A stretch of 31,863 bases of DNA from a virus. The stretch covers positions 1 through 31,863 of the IMG/VR virus record IMGVR_UViG_3300017765_000020; one strand, written 5' to 3'. Position 1 is the stretch's first letter, and each line of letters starts with the position of its first letter. The translations under genes and the position numbers were made by a program. Positions 27,930-31,863 of the stretch are shown one piece after another. A model generated the notes under the pieces. That model did no database searches. It saw only the letters and a program-made list of their open reading frames with translations, and was not told the origin of the DNA.

Positions 27930-28316
27930 TTATCTTGTTGATGTGAATACAAATGAAGCTTCTTGTGCTCCTTCAGATACAGCTCCGACTATATAGAATT
28001 CTATTGTGAGTTGAACTTCATTTGCATCGGAATTTGCTTCTGGAATTATTCTTAATATCTCTATTCTGGGTTCCCAAAATTCCAATGCTTCCCTGGCTGC
28101 GGAAGCAAGAAGATCTAACGAAATGGTATCTATCAACTCAAAAAGTGAATCATAAATTCTACTACCATAATCTGGCTCAAATGGCCTCTCTCCCAACCGT
28201 GTGGTCAGGATATTTCTCATCGCATTGGTAATCGCACTGACATTAGTTATTTTTCCAATGTCATTAGTGACTGGATGCTTTGAAAATGATAGTGAAATAT
28301 CACTATAAACTGCCAT
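27930..28316 (-). CDS. gp25: Baseplate wedge protein gp25
   Basis: This 128-aa protein belongs to the gp25/GPW baseplate family (T4 gp25 is 132 aa), which contacts gp6 and gp53 and helps start sheath assembly at the baseplate. The signature 'ITNAMRNILTTRLGERPFEP' followed by 'DYGSRI' (residues about 30-55) is the conserved core of the family. A C-terminal beta stretch 'VQLTIEFYIVGAV' completes it. It is followed 6 nt later by gp6, and is preceded by a 46-nt gap with two late-promoter-like octamers. No Shine-Dalgarno is obvious before the ATG. Confidence 0.94.
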   Translation of the reverse strand: MAVYSDISLSFSKHPVTNDIGKITNVSAITNAMRNILTTRLGERPFEPDYGSRIYDSLFELIDTISLDLLASAAREALEFWEPRIEILRIIPEANSDANEVQLTIEFYIVGAVSEGAQEASFVFTSTR

Positions 28317-28331
28317 TTTGCAGAAATGCTG

Positions 28332-28351
28332 TATTTATTTTTTTATTTATT
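28332..28351 (-). promoter_or_regulatory. Two late-promoter-like octamers before gp25
   Basis: On the minus strand AATAAATA occurs at 28344-28351 and again at 28332-28339, in the 46-nt gap upstream of gp25 and the wedge operon. The nearer copy ends about 16 nt before the ATG. The match to the T4-like late promoter TATAAATA and the position at the head of the baseplate cluster make this the best late-promoter candidate in the window. Confidence 0.5.
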
Positions 28352-28362
28352 CACGAAATCAA

Positions 28363-28563
28363 TCAATTAATGAAGTCGCCAGAGGTATCTACATTCATTA
28401 CAGTATCAATATGCTTAGATTTTTGATCAATATCGTCATTTTCTACTTCTCTTAGCATTTTTTGGGGGTTTCTATCAAAAATTGACCCATAATCAGTAAT
28501 TAAAGCCTCTGTTCCCCACATATCTCTCATATATTTTCTGTCTCTATCTGGTTGTTTGCCCAT
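28363..28563 (-). CDS. Small conserved cyanophage protein upstream of gp25 (66 aa)
   Basis: This is a 66-aa acidic soluble protein starting MGKQPDRDRKYMRDMWGTEA, with 'LITDYGSIFDRNPQKML' in the middle and an Asp-rich tail. I have seen similar short proteins in marine T4-like phages but know no function. A GGAG lies about 7 nt before the ATG, giving a good ribosome binding site, so it is a real gene despite its size. It sits between an uncharacterised 216-aa protein and gp25, so a minor baseplate or assembly role is possible but unproven. Confidence 0.75.
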   Translation of the reverse strand: MGKQPDRDRKYMRDMWGTEALITDYGSIFDRNPQKMLREVENDDIDQKSKHIDTVMNVDTSGDFIN

Positions 28564-28620
28564 TGTTTGCTCCGATAGGTAAAAATCAGAACTTTTAATG
28601 GGGTTGCTATCCCATATTAC

Positions 28621-28628
28621 TATTTATT
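28621..28628 (-). promoter_or_regulatory. Late-promoter-like octamer before the 66-aa gene
   Basis: The minus strand reads GGAATAAATAG, containing AATAAATA, overlapping the stop of the 216-aa gene and 57 nt upstream of the 66-aa gene start. It matches the other late-type octamers in this cluster. Confidence 0.4.
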
Positions 28629-29274
28629 CCTTCTCTTTTGCCGTTTTCCAAAAATAATTTTCGTCATTTCCGAGTCCATCCCTGTCATGCCCGTTCTCCA
28701 CTTGATAATACACGGTTGAAACCTTAAAATCTGGTGTTTTTGGTGTCTCCGGAGTTAATGAATTATCAAAAATTCGTGTTCGATTGTTAGGATAAAGACA
28801 AAATTGACCATTATCAAGCTCAATTAGGTTATGAGACTTGTGTTCAGATGGATTTTCACTTGTTGAATAGTCAATTATATCTGGATCATGGTGATAATTG
28901 TCAATTGTGCAGACATATGTACCAGTTTGTGGTCCAAAGTCGCGTGTATAGACCTCATAATGCATTGATCCAATGAATTGTTTCTGCACTACTGTGACTC
29001 CGTAGTCCATGCAATTCCAGAATTGTAGGTTATGTAGCGTAAGGTCAGGTTTCGGCGCTTCTGGGGACGATAAGAAGGCACTGATAGGCAATTTATCGTA
29101 CATAGCCGCATACTCTGGTAAGTAAGTCTCAAAATAAAAAGCGCGTCCAGGTATCGATTTAACAGATACCCAGACGCCTTTTACATATTCACCATGACCG
29201 CTCTTATGATCAGTCAAATATTCTTTTCTTACCCAGACTTCTTGTGATGGAAGATTTGCAATTAAGCAAGGCAT
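28624..29274 (-). CDS. Conserved cyanophage protein of unknown function (216 aa)
   Basis: The sequence starts MPCLIANLPSQEVWVRKEYL and contains 'GVWVSVKSIPGRAFYFETYL', 'YDKLPISAFLSSPEAPKP' and 'LIELDNGQFCLYPNNRTRIF'. I recall this as a well-conserved protein of T4-like cyanophages found near structural and glycosyltransferase genes, without an assigned function. It has no signal peptide or membrane segment and looks like a beta-rich globular protein with many aromatic residues. It lies 28 nt after the 46-aa basic protein. Shine-Dalgarno evidence is weak: an AAGAG lies about 14 nt from the ATG. A virion or DNA-linked role is conceivable from context only. Confidence 0.8.
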   Translation of the reverse strand: MPCLIANLPSQEVWVRKEYLTDHKSGHGEYVKGVWVSVKSIPGRAFYFETYLPEYAAMYDKLPISAFLSSPEAPKPDLTLHNLQFWNCMDYGVTVVQKQFIGSMHYEVYTRDFGPQTGTYVCTIDNYHHDPDIIDYSTSENPSEHKSHNLIELDNGQFCLYPNNRTRIFDNSLTPETPKTPDFKVSTVYYQVENGHDRDGLGNDENYFWKTAKEKE

Positions 29275-29302
29275 GAAAAAATTAATAGCTCTTAATAGTT
29301 AT

Positions 29303-29443
29303 TCATTTTTTACCTTGACCACGATAACGCTTACGAGCTTTATTGCGAGAAGTTGCGGCATATTTTGTATGTTGTCCACATCCTTGACGAGATTTTTTCG
29401 GTGTTGGTGTAATAAGATCGCCAGTCTTTGAACGCATTGCCAT
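29303..29443 (-). CDS. Very basic 46-aa conserved cyanophage protein
   Basis: This short gene encodes MAMRSKTGDLITPTPKKSRQ followed by a Lys/Arg-rich tail that includes 'KYAATSRNKARKRYRGQG'. About a third of the residues are Lys or Arg and there is one cysteine near the middle. I recall near-identical small proteins in marine T4-like cyanophages. The function is unknown; the charge suggests nucleic-acid binding or a packaged internal protein. The ribosome binding site is excellent: minus-strand AAGGAGA lies 8 nt before the ATG, inside the 3' end of the preceding 54-aa gene. The stop TGA lies at 29303-29305. Confidence 0.8.
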   Translation of the reverse strand: MAMRSKTGDLITPTPKKSRQGCGQHTKYAATSRNKARKRYRGQGKK

Positions 29444-29445
29444 AA

Positions 29446-29610
29446 TTAATTCTCCTTAGGTACAGGTTCTAGTTTAATCAGTGTAGGGTCGAGAGCAGAT
29501 GTAGGGTCTTCATAATATGCATCAACATATAATTCATATAACTCTGCAGCTGCCTCAGGAGAAATACTCTTTTGTAAGAGTCTTTCTCCATAGTATAGGT
29601 TGTATAACAT
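29446..29610 (-). CDS. Small acidic protein coupled to the glycosyltransferase (54 aa)
   Basis: The 54 residues begin MLYNLYYGERLLQKSISPEA and continue with 'AAELYELYVDAYYEDP'. The protein is acidic, helical and rich in Tyr and Leu. The ATG overlaps the stop codon of the glycosyltransferase as TAATG, and the gene ends 2 nt before the 46-aa basic protein, so the three genes form one tightly coupled unit. I recall similar short proteins in cyanophages without a known function. The acidic protein next to a very basic one could be a binding partner, but that is only a guess. Confidence 0.75.
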   Translation of the reverse strand: MLYNLYYGERLLQKSISPEAAAELYELYVDAYYEDPTSALDPTLIKLEPVPKEN

Positions 29611-30404
29611 TAAATAATACGAGTCTTTTCATGACCGACACGAATGCGTGGGTCGCACCAAATCTCGAAGCCTGCTTCCTTTGCGTCGAGACAGAATGAG
29701 ACATCCTCGCCACACATGTCTTGGACTGAACCAGATTCAAAAACTTGCATCTTAGGTGCAAACCATGGATACTTCAACTCAGGATTCTCAAATACTCCAT
29801 TCGCAATCATTATCCATCCAAATCCTGCATAATCAACCGTAAATGGTTTTCTACGTTGTGCAATACTATCAAGTGTCTCATGATTCATGACTCCACCATT
29901 GGTACGGAAGTCATCTTCATCTAACCAATGTGCAACAGAAGAAGTCTTTCCATCTTCTGTACAATACCATCCAGAAACAATTGATTTCTCTTCTCCTTCT
30001 TCTGAAATGGCCATATCACATAATTGCCAGAACTTCTCAGTGTTGAATACAATATCACTATCAATCCATAACTGATAATCATATTCAAGTTTACCATCCC
30101 AGGGTGCTTGATCAGGACCACGAAGTACATTTGCGCCAAGACACTTACAACGTGCAAAGTTAACCATGGAAGAGTAGTCTTGACTAATTTGAATACTCAT
30201 TCCATTCTGTACCATATCAAAGCACAGTTGTACAAAGTTCTTTAAAAATGTATATGATACTCCTCGGCCTGGTAGACAGAATACAATTGTCTTACCTCTC
30301 ATTCGTTCCTTGATAGCACCATAATCCCATTCAGGTTTGGGTGCTGCTTTTTCTTCTACAGAACCTTTCGGCGTCTTTGCTTTTACAGTGAATCCTTTTG
30401 CCAT
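29610..30404 (-). CDS. GT-A-like glycosyltransferase family protein
   Basis: This 264-aa protein has the layout of a GT-A fold glycosyltransferase. It starts with a Lys/Ala-rich N-terminal tail, then 'KTIVFCLPGRGVSYTFLKNF' (residues about 38-57) as the first Rossmann strand-loop-helix. The metal-binding DxD-like motif 'WIDSDIVF' is at 113-120 (D115, D117). A C-terminal 'CGEDVSFCLDAKEAGFEIWC' (231-250) and 'DPRIRVGH' (251-258) could supply the catalytic acidic residue and a metal-binding His. Such genes are common in cyanophage structural regions; the acceptor is unknown and could be a virion protein, phage DNA or host cell wall. It follows a good sigma70-type promoter, giving a leader of about 17 nt without an obvious Shine-Dalgarno, and overlaps the next gene as TAATG. 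Confidence 0.78.
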   Translation of the reverse strand: MAKGFTVKAKTPKGSVEEKAAPKPEWDYGAIKERMRGKTIVFCLPGRGVSYTFLKNFVQLCFDMVQNGMSIQISQDYSSMVNFARCKCLGANVLRGPDQAPWDGKLEYDYQLWIDSDIVFNTEKFWQLCDMAISEEGEEKSIVSGWYCTEDGKTSSVAHWLDEDDFRTNGGVMNHETLDSIAQRRKPFTVDYAGFGWIMIANGVFENPELKYPWFAPKMQVFESGSVQDMCGEDVSFCLDAKEAGFEIWCDPRIRVGHEKTRII

Positions 30405-30427
30405 TTTAATTTAAAAGTTTCAGTTCA

Positions 30428-30456
30428 ATTCTAACTCAATATGTATACTATGTCAA
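30428..30456 (-). promoter_or_regulatory. Sigma70-type promoter upstream of the glycosyltransferase
   Basis: On the minus strand TTGACA (30451-30456) is followed after exactly 17 nt by TAGAAT (30428-30433), a perfect -35 box and a 5/6 -10 box. The predicted start near 30421 gives a leader of about 17 nt before the glycosyltransferase ATG. The -35 box overlaps the 3' end of the 62-aa gene. This is the form used by host RNA polymerase for early phage genes. Confidence 0.6.
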
Positions 30457-30641
30457 TATGATGAGTCGTCTTGTTTATGTACGGTTAATTCCTCATATGA
30501 TAAATCAGATTCTTGATAATCAGTTTTCATTAATTCTACCATCTGTATAATAGTGCTCCATGTAGTCTCAAATTCTTCTCTCTCTAAATTATGAAATAAA
30601 CACTTGCCCTTTGCATATATGTGAAAGACCTTTTGGCTCAT
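30453..30641 (-). CDS. Conserved small cyanophage protein (62 aa)
   Basis: The protein starts MSQKVFHIYAKGKCLFHNLE and continues 'FETTWSTIIQMVELM' into an acidic C-terminus. I recall short cyanophage proteins with the same 'VFHIYAKGKC-FHNL-EEEF' opening, function unknown. A GGGAG lies 7 nt before the ATG, a strong ribosome binding site in a poly-A leader. It is a small soluble alpha/beta protein, probably expressed early, separate from the late structural operon. The 3' end contains the -35 box of the next promoter. Confidence 0.8.
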   Translation of the reverse strand: MSQKVFHIYAKGKCLFHNLEREEFETTWSTIIQMVELMKTDYQESDLSYEELTVHKQDDSSY

Positions 30642-30648
30642 ATTTTTT

Positions 30649-30719
30649 CTCCCGGATTTTTTTCACTCAGTATATATTGAAAAGGTATTTGATGTGATTT
30701 TTATATCCGGGATTTTTTT
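30649..30719 (-). repeat. Pair of A7-TCCSGGA leader repeats
   Basis: The minus strand has A-tracts followed by TCCCGGA (30705-30711) and TCCGGGA (30652-30658), about 50 nt apart. The cores are inverted complements while the A-tracts are direct. The second supplies the Shine-Dalgarno of the 62-aa gene; the first lies at the 3' end of the 45-aa gene. Two weaker relatives lie at 30847-30875. Confidence 0.45.
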
Positions 30720-30838
30720 GTTCGTTCAAAAATAATACATTTTTTACAATTAGAACCTTCACATTCCCAACCTTTATGACAGTAATCACAACCTTTACCA
30801 CCACATTTTATACAAATTATGTGACTTTTATCAGACAT
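30701..30838 (-). CDS. Small Cys-rich zinc-ribbon-like protein (45 aa)
   Basis: The 45 residues start MSDKSHIICIKCGGKGCDYC and continue 'HKGWECEGSNCKKCII'. There are C-x2-C pairs at 9/12, 17/20 and 31/34, plus C26 and H21. This arrangement resembles DnaJ-type or ribbon zinc-binding modules in miniature, so I expect a metal-binding nucleic-acid or protein adaptor; no function is known to me. The ATG lies after a poly-A stretch without a clear Shine-Dalgarno, which lowers certainty, but the clean Cys pattern makes chance unlikely. It ends 59 nt before the 62-aa gene. Confidence 0.68.
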   Translation of the reverse strand: MSDKSHIICIKCGGKGCDYCHKGWECEGSNCKKCIIFERTKKSRI

Positions 30839-30846
30839 TTTTTTTT

Positions 30847-30875
30847 ATCGGAAATTTTTTATCGGAATTTTTTTT
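30847..30875 (-). repeat. Direct repeat TTCCGAT + A-tract before the zinc-ribbon gene
   Basis: Two adjacent copies of A-tract-TTCCGAT on the minus strand (30861-30875 and 30847-30860) lie just upstream of the 45-aa gene. They could be a duplicated operator or leader element, or slippage in an A-rich tract. Confidence 0.45.
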
Positions 30876-30988
30876 AGGAAAGTGAAATCACTCTTGCGTT
30901 TTGTCACCTCTGTAGGTTAGGGTAGTTAGGCATTTTAATATAGGGGCGGGCATCAAATAAGGGCAAAGCTTTTAAAAAGACTGTCAAA

Positions 30989-31035
30989 TAACGAATGGCT
31001 GCTGATAACACGAATAGGTCAACAGCCATTCGTTA
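30989..31035 (-). terminator. Perfect 13-bp hairpin after the 32-aa gene (probable terminator)
   Basis: TAACGAATGGCTG (30989-31001) and CAGCCATTCGTTA (31023-31035) pair perfectly with a 21-nt loop. On the minus strand the hairpin starts 6 nt after the stop of the 32-aa gene and is followed by TTTGACAGTCTTTTT, a broken T-rich tail. A terminator or a boundary/processing stem for the upstream transcript is likely. The large loop is unusual, and an operator or integration-type site is an alternative. The 30839-31041 stretch has no gene that I can see. Confidence 0.55.
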
Positions 31036-31041
31036 GTGATA

Positions 31042-31140
31042 TCAATCAATCAGCAACGACTCGATAACATCAAGACAAACAAGAATATCATTTCCTGTCT
31101 GTGCTTTAGAGAGAAGACCGAGTGCAGTTGAACGAGACAT
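31042..31140 (-). CDS. Very small cyanobacterial-type protein (32 aa)
   Basis: The 32-aa reading frame starts MSRSTALGLLSKAQTGNDIL and ends 'CLDVIESLLID'. I recall slightly longer proteins with the same 'MSRSTAL-LL---TGN-IL--LD-I' opening in marine Synechococcus and its phages, so this may be a short or C-terminally truncated member. The function is unknown. The leader before the ATG is pyrimidine-rich and lacks a Shine-Dalgarno. The gene is followed at once by a 13-bp hairpin, which fits a real transcript end. Confidence 0.6.
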   Translation of the reverse strand: MSRSTALGLLSKAQTGNDILVCLDVIESLLID

Positions 31141-31201
31141 AATAAAAGAGAAAAGTGTTAACGAAAGTTGGACAGTTTAGCGTCATGTCTAGGACGATTG
31201 A

Positions 31202-31525
31202 TCAGGCGAAGATGTAACCAGACTCGAAATCACGGGTCACTTTGTTGTCGCGAATGTACCACTGATAATCCTTCTGAAAGACACCATCAGTGACAGCATT
31301 GCAGAAACGATTGATTAATGCATTCAGACGGCTTTTGGTGGTAGTTGTCTGCCAACCACCGTCAAAGATCTGCAGAAAATCATCACCAATCACAGCGATT
31401 TTGTGACCATGGAGTCGCACAACTGACTCACCATTTTCCTCACAATAGTGGACAGAAGTGTTTGCAGATTGCCAGGTCTTGTTATTGGCAACTGCGTCAT
31501 TCATTTGCTCTTCGATCTTACGCAT
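31202..31525 (-). CDS. Conserved cyanobacterial/cyanophage protein of unknown function (107 aa)
   Basis: I choose the internal ATG at 31523-31525 as start, giving MRKIEEQMNDAVANNKTWQS, because this matches the conserved start I recall in cyanobacteria and cyanophages. A longer frame from 31606 adds 27 residues of unlikely sequence. Later features are 'VRLHGHKIAVIGDDFLQIFD', 'GGWQTTTTKSRLNALINRFC' and 'GVFQKDYQWYIRD'. It is a compact soluble alpha/beta protein of unknown function, widely shared between marine Synechococcus and phages, and probably exchanged between them. The leader is CTCTCTCTTTTC with no Shine-Dalgarno. A possible promoter lies about 60 nt upstream. Confidence 0.78.
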   Translation of the reverse strand: MRKIEEQMNDAVANNKTWQSANTSVHYCEENGESVVRLHGHKIAVIGDDFLQIFDGGWQTTTTKSRLNALINRFCNAVTDGVFQKDYQWYIRDNKVTRDFESGYIFA

Positions 31526-31584
31526 GAAAAGAGAGAGAGAAGGGATGGAGAGCGGAAGGGGATTGGTGCCCCTCCCATGTAGCC

Positions 31585-31613
31585 AATATAGGGCTAAACC
31601 GGTCAAAACACAA
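31585..31613 (-). promoter_or_regulatory. Possible promoter for the 107-aa gene
   Basis: On the minus strand TATATT (31585-31590) lies 17 nt after TTGTGT (31608-31613). The -10 box is good (5/6), the -35 poor (3/6). The predicted leader to the chosen ATG is about 53 nt. The -35 overlaps the right part of a hairpin, so termination and initiation may be adjacent. Confidence 0.33.
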
Positions 31614-31632
31614 TGGGTATTTGTGCCGGTTT
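31596..31632 (-). terminator. Bulged hairpin right after the 60-aa gene
   Basis: AAACCGG (31596-31602) pairs with CCGGTTT (31626-31632), and inside it CACAA (31609-31613) pairs with TTGTG (31621-31625), leaving a 6-nt bulge on one side. The structure begins 1 nt after the stop of the 60-aa gene on the minus strand. There is no T-tract, so it may be a stabilising or Rho-linked 3' end rather than an intrinsic terminator. Confidence 0.4.
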
Positions 31633-31633
31633 C

Positions 31634-31816
31634 TCAGGTGGTTTTTTCCAGGTCATGAGCGAAGCGCCGGGCGTTACATGCAGCGATCATCCATGCCGGC
31701 CGGCCAGCAGATGGAGGCAGCACAGCGGCAATGGCAGAATCAACGCCTTCCCATATGGAACGCTCAACCCAGACGCGGGAGCGGTCATCGATGCGGCAGG
31801 CAGGAGAGAAGGGCAT
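31634..31816 (-). CDS. GC-rich small protein of unknown function (60 aa)
   Basis: The frame starts MPFSPACRIDDRSRVWVERS and has 'IWEGVDSAIAAVLPPSAG' and 'AWMIAACNARRFAHDL'. Its codons are GC-rich, unlike the phage structural genes, and the amino-acid composition is normal for a globular protein, whereas the overlapping plus-strand frames look like shadows. I do not recognise a function. The leader CCATTTTCTC has no Shine-Dalgarno, as in the next two genes. A hairpin follows directly after the stop. It may be a host-derived gene carried by the phage. Confidence 0.55.
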   Translation of the reverse strand: MPFSPACRIDDRSRVWVERSIWEGVDSAIAAVLPPSAGRPAWMIAACNARRFAHDLEKTT

Positions 31817-31841
31817 GAGAAAATGGTAGAATGAACAGTCA

Positions 31842-31858
31842 GACCGATTCAGTCGGTC
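31842..31858. other. Short inverted repeat near the right edge
   Basis: GACCGA (31842-31847) and TCGGTC (31853-31858) form a 6-bp stem with a 5-nt loop. It lies 25 nt upstream of the 60-aa gene, so it could end an upstream gene outside the window or be an operator. No T-tract is seen on either side. The edge cuts off the context. Confidence 0.35.
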
Positions 31859-31863
31859 GCGTC

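Noticed and set aside
28624-29274. CpeT-like bilin lyase identity for the 216-aa protein
   Set aside because: Cyanophages do carry CpeT, and the size and aromatic content are similar, but I see none of the CpeT motifs. The MPCLIANLP start matches a separate cyanophage family in my memory.
30937-30942. TATATT -10 box as promoter for the zinc-ribbon gene
   Set aside because: No acceptable -35 box lies 16-18 nt upstream (TGCCCT at the best position).
31526-31606. Longer start for the 107-aa gene (134-aa frame from 31606)
   Set aside because: The extra 27 residues are a Pro/Leu/Ser run across the pyrimidine leader and a possible promoter, and the conserved family starts at the internal MRKIEEQ.
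31613-31834. Plus-strand 73-aa frame over the 60-aa gene
   Set aside because: Its composition (Arg/Gly/Cys-rich) looks like an antisense shadow, and the minus-strand frame fits the local gene direction and is followed directly by a hairpin.

Overview
The window looks like part of the late structural region of a T4-like cyanophage (a contractile-tailed phage of marine Synechococcus or Prochlorococcus). The evidence is the T4-type gene order, gp25-gp6-gp7-gp8-(one large structural protein)-gp13-gp14-gp15-gp16. All genes lie on the minus strand in a very compact arrangement, the coding DNA is AT-rich, and several small proteins resemble ones I recall from marine cyanophages. These identifications come from remembered family features and conserved motifs; no database search was possible.

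Layout in the direction of transcription, from high to low coordinates. (1) 31863-30400: small genes. The first three (60, 107 and 32 aa) are richer in GC, lack a clear Shine-Dalgarno site, have pyrimidine-rich leaders and look cyanobacterial in style. They are followed by a 13-bp hairpin, a 45-aa Cys-rich zinc-ribbon-like protein and a 62-aa conserved small protein. (2) 30456-29303: a good sigma70-type promoter, then a GT-A-like glycosyltransferase, a 54-aa protein and a very basic 46-aa protein, all tightly coupled. (3) 29274-28363: two conserved cyanophage proteins of unknown function. (4) 28316-4145: baseplate wedge genes gp25, gp6, a giant gp7-like protein of 4053 aa, gp8, and a 2697-aa DUF4815-type structural protein in the place where T4 has gp9-gp12 and wac. 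(5) 4142-225: a small coiled-coil protein, neck proteins gp13 and gp14, the tail terminator/sheath stabiliser gp15, and the small terminase gp16. (6) 202-1: the start of a Cys-rich, Gly/Asn-rich protein cut off by the window edge.

The two giant genes take up about 20.3 kb, nearly two thirds of the window. The most interesting feature is that the giant baseplate proteins are mosaics of a few recurring small modules: a G-x-G-Y repeat, an 'E-I-I-x-Y-T ... R-G ... H' repeat, an 'H-G-Y-x-x-G-D ... Y' repeat, a 'G-E-x-I-x-G' repeat and a single YHYH-like domain. The same modules are inserted in gp8, gp14 and gp15. Baseplate and neck proteins in this lineage therefore seem to have grown by sharing one pool of domains. 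Genes join by ATGA or TAATG overlaps or very short gaps, which suggests translational coupling. A few AATAAATA/GATAAATA late-promoter-like octamers sit in the rare intergenic gaps. I see no convincing plus-strand gene, tRNA, insertion sequence or CRISPR array.
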